Shown: in pieces, positions 1 to 7,467 of the stretch
Position numbering within the stretch: position 1 is the first letter of the stretch
How the letters are laid out: every line of letters starts with the position of its first letter
From: an uncultured Clostridium sp.
Lineage (GTDB): Bacteria > Bacillota > Clostridia > TANB77 > CAG-508
DNA: 36,583 nt
NCBI GenBank assembly: GCA_900557045.1
Contig: USQY01000014.1
Span: 1 to 36,583, forward strand
Reading direction: 5' to 3'
Translations under genes and position numbers: made by a program
The notes under the pieces: generated by a model
Seen by the model: only the letters and a program-made list of their open reading frames with translations
What the model was told of the DNA's origin: nothing
Databases searched by the model: none

Positions 1-18
1 GGAAAATTAACAAAAACA

Positions 19-1347
19 GTGAAAAATCAACAAAAGAAAAATAAAAATGAAATAGAAAAAGAAAAAATCTTTAAAGAAGTAACAATAAATTTAAGCAATA
101 CGAATTATAATATAAATCAAAAAAAGAAAAAAAAGAAGAAAAAAAAGAATATAATATTAAGAACTATACTTATAATTATACTAATAGTATTTTTAGTTTT
201 TGCAGGATTATTTGTAAAAAGAATGAATGAAAATGGATGGACCTTAGGTGGTTTTGTTGCTACAATTTTAGGACATGATGCAAATACATTAGCAAATTTA
301 TCTAGAATAAATATATTAGTAATAGGGCAAAGTCAAAATTTAACAGATACTTTATTAGTATGTTCATATGACCCAAAAACACAAGATGTAGGTATGTTAT
401 CTATACCACGAGATACTTTTGTAGGAAAAAACAAAAATACAGCAACAGGGTTTGATAAAATAAATGCATTATATCAAATTGATCCAGATAAATTATTAAA
501 GAAAGTTAATGATATAACAGGTTTAGGTATTAATTATTATATAAAAATTGATACACAAGGGTTAAAAGATTTAGTAGATAGTGTAGGTGGAATATATTTT
601 GATGTACCAATTGATATGGATTATGATGACAGTTCCCAAAATTTAAAAATACATTTAAAGGCAGGCTATCAACTTCTAGATGGTAATAAGGCAGAACAGG
701 TGGTTAGATTTAGACACAATAATAATGGTACTACATATCCAGCTGAATATGGACAAGAAGATATAGGAAGAATGAAAACCCAAAGGGCATTTATTACAGA
801 AGTTATAAAACAGGTTGTAAAGGCAGAAAATATTACAAAAGTTGATGATTATATTAAGATTGCTAACAATAATGTAGAAACTAATTTTAACATATGGAAT
901 TTAAAAGATTATGCTCCATATGCAATTGATTTTAAAACAGAAAATATAAAAACAGAAACACTTCCAGGAGCACCAGAAAAATGTAATGGTGTATGGATAT
1001 ATGTACATAATAAAAAACAAACAGAAAAAATTGTACAAGAGTTATTTAAAACAGAGTTAACAGAAGAACAGGAAAAAAATGCAAAGATTAAAATAAATAT
1101 ATTAAATGGTACAAGTGATGATATGAATTTAAACAATTTAAAGAATTTATTAGAAGAAAGTGGATATACAGTAGTGTCCACTGGAAAAACTACAAAAACA
1201 GAAAAAACAGCAATAATAAATAGAACTAATCAGGAAAACTCAGTTTCAGAAAACCTAAAAAATACAATTGGGATTGGAGCAATATCTAATTCTAATAATA
1301 GTAAAAATGGAATTGATTTTACTATTATTATTGGAAATGATTATTAA
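19..1347 (+). CDS. LytR-CpsA-Psr (LCP) family cell-wall glycopolymer ligase, possibly 5'-partial
   Basis: LCP enzymes attach lipid-linked teichoic acids or other polymers to peptidoglycan on the outer face of the membrane. The 442-residue protein has a very Lys-rich cytoplasmic start (a run of nine Lys near residue 35-43), one membrane span at about residues 48-66, then the LCP catalytic domain at about 95-300. That domain shows the SIPRD motif and a Gly-Arg-Met-Lys-x-Gln-Arg segment matching the family's second Arg cluster. A C-terminal LytR_C domain at about 352-442 starts with KINILNGT. The start is uncertain: the GTG at 19 lacks a well-spaced ribosome binding site, and the frame is open to the window edge, so translation may begin upstream. 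The gene converges on the carboxypeptidase gene. The polymer substrate cannot be inferred. Confidence 0.9.
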   Translation: MKNQQKKNKNEIEKEKIFKEVTINLSNTNYNINQKKKKKKKKKNIILRTILIIILIVFLVFAGLFVKRMNENGWTLGGFVATILGHDANTLANLSRINILVIGQSQNLTDTLLVCSYDPKTQDVGMLSIPRDTFVGKNKNTATGFDKINALYQIDPDKLLKKVNDITGLGINYYIKIDTQGLKDLVDSVGGIYFDVPIDMDYDDSSQNLKIHLKAGYQLLDGNKAEQVVRFRHNNNGTTYPAEYGQEDIGRMKTQRAFITEVIKQVVKAENITKVDDYIKIANNNVETNFNIWNLKDYAPYAIDFKTENIKTETLPGAPEKCNGVWIYVHNKKQTEKIVQELFKTELTEEQEKNAKIKINILNGTSDDMNLNNLKNLLEESGYTVVSTGKTTKTEKTAIINRTNQENSVSENLKNTIGIGAISNSNNSKNGIDFTIIIGNDY

Positions 1348-1357
1348 AACTGAGAAT

Positions 1358-1381
1358 GGAGGAGATTTTAAAATCTTCTCC
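1358..1381. terminator. Palindromic stem-loop between convergent genes
   Basis: A 12-bp inverted repeat with one G-T wobble (ggaggagatttt / aaaatcttctcc) lies between two convergent stop codons, 11 nt after the LCP stop. Neither side has a strong T run, so it may be a weak bidirectional terminator or a 3'-end protecting hairpin. Confidence 0.45.
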
Positions 1382-1411
1382 AACCATTAATCTATATCTA
1401 TAATTTTAAAT

Positions 1412-2533
1412 TTACCAAAATGAACATCTAAATTTATATTCATCGCAATTATTTTGTTTCTTATTTTTTAATAAAAAGATTTTTTCAGAAAAATGTTTCT
1501 TAGATTTTCCCAAAATTTTATTATTTTTTTTATTTATAATAGTACAAAAAAGAAAAAAAGTAAAAACTACTAAAGTTATTTTAAAAATAGTTCCTAAACC
1601 AATTCCAGTAAAAAAAGATGTATTTAAGAAATTTATAATTTGTTTATCTGAGTTAATAAAAGTTTCATAATTCTGAAAACCATAATCAAATAGGGTTTTG
1701 CAATCAATATCACGGTAACTTACACCATTTTGGGGTTCAGGTGCACCAAGTAAAACTACTAAAAATTTCATGTTATCTTTTTGTGCAGTTGCAATTATGC
1801 AGGAACCAGCAGGAGTAGTAAATCCTGTTTTTAACCCTGTAGCATATTCATAATAATTTTTTTCGGATTTTTTCATTAAAGTATTTGTAGTTTCAAAACT
1901 TCTTTGATTAGATTTCCCTTCGTGTAAAATATAAGAAGTCTTAGAACATATGTTAGTAATTTGAGGGTAATCTAATGAGCACATTCCAATAAGAGCCATA
2001 TCTTGTGCAGTAGAATAATGGTTATTATCATGTATTCCGCTTGGATTAATAAAATTAGAATTAGTGCAACCAATTTGTTTTGCCTTTTCATTCATTAAGC
2101 CAGAAAATTTTTCAATAGAACCAGATATATGAATTGCTAAAGCAAAACCAGCGTCATTTGCAGAAGGAATTAGTAATAAATTTAAAAGTTCTTCGACAGT
2201 TAATTGTTCCCCAGGTTGCAAGTAAGCAGTTGTGTATCCAGCTGGGATTTTAGAAATCATATCTTTCGTGATAGTTACAGTATCTGCTAAATCACAATGT
2301 TCTACTGTTAAAATTGCGGTCAGAACTTTTGTTGTACTAGCGGGGTATAATACAGTATTCGAATTTTTTTCATATACAATTTTATGTGATGAACATTCTA
2401 CTAGTATACATGAATTGGAGTATATATCCAAGTTTACAGTGCTATCTGCAAATGCGGTATTAGTTAACAATATATGTATAAGTAGAATAGATACTATCAT
2501 ATAGATGATAAAAATTTTATTTTTTAATTTCAT
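1412..2533 (-). CDS. D-alanyl-D-alanine carboxypeptidase (peptidase S11, penicillin-binding protein)
   Basis: A DD-carboxypeptidase trims the terminal D-Ala from peptidoglycan stem peptides outside the membrane. All three serine-peptidase motifs are visible: SxxK as S66-T-T-K69, SxN as S124-A-N126 and KTG at 235-237. A signal peptide occupies about residues 1-29, with a likely cut after AFA. The catalytic domain runs to about 300. A hydrophobic segment at about 309-333 follows directly and probably anchors the enzyme, so the usual PBP5 C-terminal beta domain appears to be absent. The length (373 residues) is typical of DacA/DacF proteins. The start is supported by an AAGGAG site 8 nt upstream. 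The gene is divergent from comEA, and its promoter carries the paired boxes described at 2596-2632. Confidence 0.93.
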   Translation of the reverse strand: MKLKNKIFIIYMIVSILLIHILLTNTAFADSTVNLDIYSNSCILVECSSHKIVYEKNSNTVLYPASTTKVLTAILTVEHCDLADTVTITKDMISKIPAGYTTAYLQPGEQLTVEELLNLLLIPSANDAGFALAIHISGSIEKFSGLMNEKAKQIGCTNSNFINPSGIHDNNHYSTAQDMALIGMCSLDYPQITNICSKTSYILHEGKSNQRSFETTNTLMKKSEKNYYEYATGLKTGFTTPAGSCIIATAQKDNMKFLVVLLGAPEPQNGVSYRDIDCKTLFDYGFQNYETFINSDKQIINFLNTSFFTGIGLGTIFKITLVVFTFFLFCTIINKKNNKILGKSKKHFSEKIFLLKNKKQNNCDEYKFRCSFW

Positions 2534-2563
2534 AAGTTTCTCCTTAGAATTATTATACTAATT

Positions 2564-2592
2564 AATATACATTAATATTAATTATATTTCAA
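2564..2592 (-). promoter_or_regulatory. Promoter of the D,D-carboxypeptidase gene
   Basis: On the minus strand TTGAAA (2592-2587) and TATATT (2569-2564) are separated by exactly 17 bp. This gives a leader of about 25 nt before the AAGGAG site. Confidence 0.6.
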
Positions 2593-2595
2593 GGG

Positions 2596-2632
2596 AAAAC
2601 GATAAAAATTATTGACAGTGAAAACGATAAAA
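2596..2632 (-). promoter_or_regulatory. Two direct copies of a TTTTATCGTTTT box, 25 bp apart
   Basis: The plus strand carries AAAACGATAAAA at 2596-2607 and again at 2621-2632. The identical core extends to 15 nt (gaaaacgataaaaat). Read on the minus strand, the proximal copy ends 3 bp upstream of the carboxypeptidase -35 element and the distal copy lies 25 bp further out. A tandem pair at this position is typical of activator binding. The region also separates the divergent comEA gene, so the site could serve both directions. The binding protein is unknown. Confidence 0.5.
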
Positions 2633-2705
2633 ATAGGCATATTCTTATTAGCAAATGCCAGTATATTTCTAAAGAAAGTATTATAAGGAAAGGATTGATT
2701 ATATA

Positions 2706-3386
2706 ATGAAAAATATAGATAAAAAGAAAAATGTAATAGTAGTAATTATTTTAATAATTTTTTTAATAGGTATTGTGGGTTTAATATATGTAAAATTCAA
2801 CAAAAAGGATAATGGATTAATAGAAAATTTCGATAATAATTTAGATTATAATAGTTTGGAAATTAGTAATTCAGATTGTATAGATAATAAGCAAAATGAA
2901 GATAATAAAAATAGTGAAAAGACAATATGTATACATATAGTTGGGGAGGTAAATAAAGAAGGGATAGTTAAAATAAAAGAGGGTGAAAGAATTATAGATG
3001 CAATAGAAAAAGCTGGTGGAGTAACTGAATTTGCTGATTTAAAAAAAGTTAATCTTGCCTTTGTTTTATCTGATGGGCAAAAGGTACAAATTCCAAATAA
3101 AAATGATGATCAACAAAATTTTATGTATGTAGAAGATAATAGTGGATATAATATAATTGTTGATAGAGGGGATAAATCAAATAATGGAGGTGATAAAGTG
3201 AATATAAATAGTGCAACTCAAACAGAGTTAGAAACTATATCTGGAATTGGTCCTTCAACAGCCTTGAAAATTATTGAGTATAGAGAAAAGAATGGGAAGT
3301 TTAATAAAATAGAAGATATAAAAAATATTAATGGAATAGGTAATTCAAAATTTGAAATGATTAAAGAAAGTATAGTTGTTAAGTAG
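2706..3386 (+). CDS. comEA: ComEA-like helix-hairpin-helix DNA-binding protein
   Basis: ComEA binds incoming double-stranded DNA at the outer membrane face during natural transformation. The 226-residue protein has one N-terminal membrane span (about residues 9-28), a poorly ordered Asn/Asp-rich linker (30-72), a SLBB domain (about 75-131, with HIVGEV and GERIIDAIEKAGG) and a C-terminal tandem helix-hairpin-helix domain (about 165-226, with VNINSATQTEL, SGIGPSTA and NGIGNSKF). This order matches Firmicutes ComEA. The start follows an AAGGAAAGG site. No comEB or comEC gene follows, so the gene stands alone here. A role in competence is inferred from the family; related proteins of this layout have also been kept for other surface DNA functions. 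Confidence 0.9.
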   Translation: MKNIDKKKNVIVVIILIIFLIGIVGLIYVKFNKKDNGLIENFDNNLDYNSLEISNSDCIDNKQNEDNKNSEKTICIHIVGEVNKEGIVKIKEGERIIDAIEKAGGVTEFADLKKVNLAFVLSDGQKVQIPNKNDDQQNFMYVEDNSGYNIIVDRGDKSNNGGDKVNINSATQTELETISGIGPSTALKIIEYREKNGKFNKIEDIKNINGIGNSKFEMIKESIVVK

Positions 3387-3408
3387 TAAAAAAATTACTA
3401 CTTAACAA
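3376..3408 (+). terminator. Stem-loop overlapping the comEA stop codon
   Basis: A perfect 14-bp inverted repeat (TTGTTAAGTAGTAA at 3376-3389 and its complement at 3395-3408) with an A5 loop contains the last codons and the TAG stop. No T run follows, so it is either a poor intrinsic terminator or an mRNA 3'-end structure. Confidence 0.4.
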
Positions 3409-3458
3409 TTACTAAACATAAATACATAAATAGTACTAAGATAAATTATATAAAAATA

Positions 3459-3487
3459 TTGATTATTAACTAAAAATATAGTATAAT
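3459..3487 (+). promoter_or_regulatory. Strong promoter for the small membrane protein
   Basis: TTGATT (3459-3464) and TATAAT (3482-3487) are separated by 17 bp. The expected transcription start near 3494 leaves a leader of only about 17 nt that still includes the GGAGG site. This rules against the ATG at 3496. Confidence 0.7.
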
Positions 3488-3510
3488 ATCCTGTAATGGA
3501 GGTAAAAATC

Positions 3511-3699
3511 ATGTTAGCAATGGATTATTATTTATATTTATATAAATTAGAAGAAACTCAAAGAAATAAAGAAATATTACTCATATGTGCATTAATAGCA
3601 ATATTATTTTTTATAGCTATAGAAATAGAAATGTTTAAATATACATATTTAGATAAAATTAAGAATGAACATATTAGAAATTTTATAATGAAATTATAA
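3511..3699 (+). CDS. Small single-span membrane protein of unknown function
   Basis: I do not recognise this 62-residue protein. It starts MLAMDYYLYLYKLEETQ, has one hydrophobic segment at about residues 24-41 (LLICALIAILFFIAIEIE) and ends with a basic, probably cytoplasmic tail. An in-frame ATG at 3496 overlaps the GGAGG at 3498-3502. The ATG at 3511, with 8-nt spacing from that site, is the better start. It has its own -35/-10 pair and stands apart from comEA. Expression looks real because promoter, ribosome binding site and start are all well placed. A small membrane regulator or a type I toxin-like peptide are possibilities, but no antitoxin RNA or regulator is apparent. Confidence 0.6.
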   Translation: MLAMDYYLYLYKLEETQRNKEILLICALIAILFFIAIEIEMFKYTYLDKIKNEHIRNFIMKL

Positions 3700-3794
3700 T
3701 TTTTTTTTGAAACATTATATTACATATAGCAATGCAATGTTTCTATTAGGAATTGCTTTAAGCTTAAAATTTATATAAAATAAAAAGCGTAAAT

Positions 3795-3832
3795 AAAAAA
3801 CACTAGTTAAATGATTATAACTAGTGTTTTTT
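3795..3832 (-). terminator. Rho-independent terminator of the tRNA gene
   Basis: A 15-bp stem (aaaaaacactagtta at 3795-3809 and its complement at 3818-3832) with an 8-nt loop ends in a T6 run on the minus strand, extended by ATTTA. It lies about 45 nt beyond the 3' end of the tRNA. A T6 run on the plus strand means it could also stop transcripts from the small membrane protein gene. Confidence 0.75.
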
Positions 3833-3877
3833 GGATTCCATCCAAAGTCTTTTAATTTCTATAAAAATTATATAATT

Positions 3878-3953
<76 letters not shown>

Positions 3954-3969
3954 ATGTGTAACTTTATAT

Positions 3970-3998
3970 ATTATATGCTATATAACATGTAAAGTCAA
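3970..3998 (-). promoter_or_regulatory. Promoter of the initiator tRNA
   Basis: On the minus strand TTGACT (3998-3993) and TATAAT (3975-3970) are 17 bp apart. Transcription would start about 10 nt before the mature tRNA 5' end. Confidence 0.75.
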
Positions 3999-4006
3999 TA
4001 CTTTTG

Positions 4007-4064
4007 AAAAAATAATTATTAATTTATGATTAATTTTTCAAAAAATAATTATTAATTATTTTTT
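4007..4064. repeat. AT-only direct repeat and palindrome downstream of the HD-GYP gene
   Basis: An 18-nt sequence, AAAAAATAATTATTAATT, occurs at 4007-4024 and again at 4040-4057. The second copy extends to a perfect 12+1+12 palindrome (4040-4064). On the minus strand its 3' arm ends in T6, so it could act as a weak terminator for the HD-GYP gene. The block is flanked by a 9-bp inverted repeat, GTCAATACT (3994-4002) and AGTATTGAC (4068-4076). Confidence 0.5.
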
Positions 4065-4141
4065 TTGAGTATTGACCTTACTATTATATTTTATTTATTT
4101 CTCATTTATATTTTATCTACAAATATATTTGAGACAATAAT

Positions 4142-5191
4142 TTAATATCTTTCTTGAATATCCTTTATTAAGTCAAAATTATTTTCAAGAATATACAAAA
4201 ATACTTCTGCAATTCTAGAATCAAATTGTGTTCCAGAATTTTTCTTTATCTCATCAATAATAATATTAATATCTAAGCTATTTCGATAAGTACGTTTTGA
4301 AGACATAGCATCAAAGGCATCTGCAACAGTAGCAATACGTGCTAAAAGTGGAATATTTTCACCTTTTAAATTTTCAGGATAACCTCTTCCATCATATCTT
4401 TCATGGTGATATTTAACAATAGGAATTATATCTGAAAATATAGTGGCATTAGACAATATATGAGTACCAATGGATGGATGATGTTTGATTTCTGAATATT
4501 CATCAGAAGTTAATTTTTCCTCTTTTAATAAAATGCTGTCAGGTATACCTATTTTTCCAATATCATGGAATAAACCACCAATACGCAAAGTTTTTAAATC
4601 CTGTTCAGAAAGACCTAATTTTTTACCAATTAAAACAGAAAACTCAGCAACTCTGTCTGAATGCCCTTTTGTATAAGGGTCTTTTGCTTCAACAGTGTAT
4701 CGTAATGTTTCAATACTCTCTAAATAAGCTTTTTCTAGTTTGTCCTTTGCATCAGATAATTCTTCATTAATTCGTTTTATTTCCTGCATTTGTTTTATAG
4801 ATTTTATGCCAGATTCTATTAATAAAAGTAATTGATCAAATTTATTACTTTTTTCACAATACCCTTGTATATCCAATTTTTTAATTGTTTCTAAAGGTGG
4901 AGCTAAATCTTTATGACCTGTTAAAAGTAAAATATATAATTCCTTATTAAATTTTCTTATTTCTTCCACAACTTGGTCACCATGATATGGAGACATTAAA
5001 AAGTCTAACAGCAATAAATCAAAATGTTCATTTTTTACCAATTCAATTGCTTCAGCTGGATTTGTTATACCTGTAAAATGATAACCAGATCTTTTTAACA
5101 CTATTGAAAGTGAATCAATAATGCCCTCTTCATCGTCTACTGCAAGTATTTTGTAATTTTGCTCGTTTTGTATTTCGTGGAATTTCCTCAT
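4142..5191 (-). CDS. Response regulator with HD-GYP phosphodiesterase output domain
   Basis: The protein (349 residues) combines a receiver domain with an HD-GYP domain, a family that hydrolyses cyclic-di-GMP. The receiver (about 14-128) has the acidic pair D19-D20, the likely phosphorylated D63, T91 and K114. A helical linker (about 133-162) leads to the HD-GYP domain. That domain has H209-D210 within GGLFHDIGKIGIPD, then H236/H237, the HHERYDGRGYP motif (262-272) and ADAFDAMSSKRTYR, so it looks catalytically complete. It is cytoplasmic and has no DNA-binding domain. A TTG codon 24 nt upstream is in frame, but it would place the AAGGAGTG site inside the gene, so the ATG at 5191 is preferred. 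The kinase gene lies 219 bp upstream on the same strand and is the likely partner. Confidence 0.93.
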   Translation of the reverse strand: MRKFHEIQNEQNYKILAVDDEEGIIDSLSIVLKRSGYHFTGITNPAEAIELVKNEHFDLLLLDFLMSPYHGDQVVEEIRKFNKELYILLLTGHKDLAPPLETIKKLDIQGYCEKSNKFDQLLLLIESGIKSIKQMQEIKRINEELSDAKDKLEKAYLESIETLRYTVEAKDPYTKGHSDRVAEFSVLIGKKLGLSEQDLKTLRIGGLFHDIGKIGIPDSILLKEEKLTSDEYSEIKHHPSIGTHILSNATIFSDIIPIVKYHHERYDGRGYPENLKGENIPLLARIATVADAFDAMSSKRTYRNSLDINIIIDEIKKNSGTQFDSRIAEVFLYILENNFDLIKDIQERY

Positions 5192-5250
5192 ATTATCACT
5201 CCTTATTACTTTCAAACTTACTAAAATGAAAGTGATATCTTATATTTAAA

Positions 5251-5279
5251 TTATTATATAACAATTCTAATTTTGTCAA
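5251..5279 (-). promoter_or_regulatory. Promoter of the HD-GYP regulator
   Basis: On the minus strand TTGACA (5279-5274) precedes TATAAT (5258-5253) by 15 bp, or TAATAA by 17 bp. Either way the gene appears to have its own promoter, separate from the kinase. Confidence 0.6.
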
Positions 5280-5283
5280 TACT

Positions 5284-5320
5284 AAAATGGTAAAACATTA
5301 AAAATATTAAAATGGTAAAT
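5284..5320 (-). promoter_or_regulatory. Two direct copies of a TTTTACCATTTT box, 25 bp apart
   Basis: The plus strand carries AAAATGGTAAAA at 5284-5295 and AAAATGGTAAAT at 5309-5320, offset exactly 25 bp. The proximal box ends 4 bp upstream of the -35 element of the HD-GYP regulator. Sequence, orientation, 25-bp spacing and distance to -35 closely match the pair at 2596-2632, giving a joint consensus TTTTAYCRTTTT in promoter orientation. Confidence 0.5.
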
Positions 5321-5410
5321 TGTTATAAATAAGTAATATTTTGCAACAATCTAAATTTTTAAAACTAATTACTTATATAAAAATATAAGACTGTAGATTA
5401 TTGCATATAA

Positions 5411-7402
5411 TTAAATAGGTAAAATAACACTAAAAGTAGTGCCTTTTCCTAATTTGGATTCAAATTTAATATTACCATTAAAATGAGCTCTAATGTTAGA
5501 GTATGACATAAATAAACCAAGTCCAGTACCGTTTTTTCCTTTTGTGGTAATCATTTCTTTAAATAATTTGTTTTGTACATCTTCTGGAATTCCTTTGCCA
5601 TAATCTTTAATAGAAATTACCAATTTATTATCTATTATGTCAAAATTCAAATCAATATTTTTGTTTTCAGCTCCATCATAGGATTGAATGGCATTGGATA
5701 TTAAATTATTTAGTACTTGTATTAAACTATTTATATCACCATGTAAAGTTAGTGTAGAGTCTATATTCATGTGAATATTCATAGTTATCAAAGAATGCTT
5801 TAACTCGTGTTTCATTAATATATCAACTCTTTTTACAAGTTCTTCAATTGTAAAAGAAACTATCTCCTGATTTGCAAGGGTAACAGCTTGACCTTTTACA
5901 GTAGTAATAATATCAGACATATATTCAGTATAATTATCAATCTTTTCAATCCAATTTCTCATATCGGCGGCTATTTCATGATGATCTTTAAAATTAACTT
6001 CAGGGTCTTCAATAGAAGAATCATATTCTTTTATTAAATCTTTTAAACCTTCAGATGCGCCAGAAATGGACATTATAGGAGTTTTTAAATTATGCGCTAT
6101 ACCACCTACCATTTGACCAAGAGTTGCTAAACGTTCTTGTTCCATAAGTATTTCTTGATTATCTTTTAATAAATCTAATTGATGTTTACTGTATTTTTGA
6201 ACTAGATTAAATGAATTTATTAAATCTCCAATTTCATCATTAGAAGTTACAGGTAAAGTTTTACCAAAGTTGTTTTTACATAGCTTTTTAAAACTCTTTG
6301 AAATTTTTGAAATATCGTTTGACATTGATTTACTAAAAATATAGGTCATGAATGTAGCTATAGCAAATAAAACTGTTGAAGAAAAAGCTAAATATAATAA
6401 TGAGTGTGTAGATGAAATATTATATGTAATTCCTATATAACATTCTCCATTTGGTGTAGAAAGTTTCATTGTTTTTCCTTGAGTATCAACGCCATAGCTA
6501 TCATAAGTTTTGCCATTATATCTTTGTGCAATTTGTTTAGTATATTCTATAATAAAGTCGCTTGGTGGATTTCCATTTAAAGTAAGTATGGTATTATCTG
6601 GTTTTATAATAAATTTGGTATGAGAAGAATTCAAAAGTTTTACCTTATTAAATTTTTGTAATATATCATCATATGTGTATGTAGTATTTGCTGAAAAGTT
6701 TTCAGTTAATAAATTATCATAAATATCAAAGTAAACATTTTCTTTTTCACGAACAGTAAATGTATAACCTATAAATGTAAGTAATGATATTGAAAATGCA
6801 AGCAATGGCAATATTTGCAATAATATTTTTGATTTCAAATTTATGCGAAAACCAATATTTAAATTTTCTTTATAAGTTTTTGTGAGTATTTCATTATATA
6901 TGTCTTTTGAAAAAATAAATGATGATACTGCTAAAATTAAAGAAAGGGAAAATACAATTACTAATATTTTAAAAACCATTACTAGCTGATGGCTGCCGGT
7001 TGTAAATAAAACAAAACCTGCGCAAATTAAAGGTATAAGTACTTCAAATAAAGGTATTAAATATGGAAGGTTAAAACAGCTTTTTCTAACTTTTTTAATT
7101 AAAGTATAATCATTATATTTTTTTTCATCAGTAGATAAATAAAATTTATCAACACTTTTAAACAAAAAGTGTGTAATAGTTGTTAGTAAAAAAAGCAGTA
7201 ATACCATAATTGATGCAAATTGTGCCCAATATGGTATATAAGACATTTTTATATCAAATTGTGTATTAATAGATTCAGGAGCATAATTTAATAAAGAGGG
7301 TAGTATAAGTGAAATTAATATGATAAAAATCATTCCAATAATACTATATCTTAGTGAAATACGTAAACTAGGTCTTTTGTAAAGTTTATTTCTAAAAAAC
7401 AT
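5411..7402 (-). CDS. Membrane sensor histidine kinase (HAMP, HisKA-like, HATPase)
   Basis: The kinase (663 residues) likely phosphorylates the HD-GYP regulator encoded just downstream. About five hydrophobic segments (residues 20-38, 60-81, 113-134, 140-164, 193-214) precede an extracytoplasmic region (about 217-333) and a last span (335-356). A HAMP-like linker follows (357-410), then a phosphoacceptor helix with His437 in the motif IAHNLKTPI. The ATPase domain has an N box (LNNLISNAIQ, 564-572), a G1 box (KDYGKGIPE, 599-607) and a G2 box (GKNGTGLGL, 622-630). An in-frame upstream ATG at 7441 would overlap a terminator-like stem. The ATG at 7402 has AAAGGAG 8 nt upstream and is preferred. 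The signal is unknown. The gene starts only 65 bp after the NRPS stop, so read-through from the NRPS is likely. Confidence 0.92.
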   Translation of the reverse strand: MFFRNKLYKRPSLRISLRYSIIGMIFIILISLILPSLLNYAPESINTQFDIKMSYIPYWAQFASIMVLLLFLLTTITHFLFKSVDKFYLSTDEKKYNDYTLIKKVRKSCFNLPYLIPLFEVLIPLICAGFVLFTTGSHQLVMVFKILVIVFSLSLILAVSSFIFSKDIYNEILTKTYKENLNIGFRINLKSKILLQILPLLAFSISLLTFIGYTFTVREKENVYFDIYDNLLTENFSANTTYTYDDILQKFNKVKLLNSSHTKFIIKPDNTILTLNGNPPSDFIIEYTKQIAQRYNGKTYDSYGVDTQGKTMKLSTPNGECYIGITYNISSTHSLLYLAFSSTVLFAIATFMTYIFSKSMSNDISKISKSFKKLCKNNFGKTLPVTSNDEIGDLINSFNLVQKYSKHQLDLLKDNQEILMEQERLATLGQMVGGIAHNLKTPIMSISGASEGLKDLIKEYDSSIEDPEVNFKDHHEIAADMRNWIEKIDNYTEYMSDIITTVKGQAVTLANQEIVSFTIEELVKRVDILMKHELKHSLITMNIHMNIDSTLTLHGDINSLIQVLNNLISNAIQSYDGAENKNIDLNFDIIDNKLVISIKDYGKGIPEDVQNKLFKEMITTKGKNGTGLGLFMSYSNIRAHFNGNIKFESKLGKGTTFSVILPI

Positions 7403-7434
7403 AACATCTTCTCCTTTGTAATAATAATAAGTAA

Positions 7435-7461
7435 AGGTCAATTTTATTAAAAAATTGACCT
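7435..7461 (-). terminator. Stem-loop between NRPS and kinase genes
   Basis: An 11-bp perfect stem (AGGTCAATTTT and its complement, 5-nt loop) lies between the NRPS stop and the kinase ribosome binding site. On the minus strand it is followed by TTTACTTATT, a weak U tract. There is no room for a full promoter between stem and kinase, so partial termination that lowers kinase expression relative to the NRPS is plausible. Confidence 0.55.
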
Positions 7462-7467
7462 AAATAG

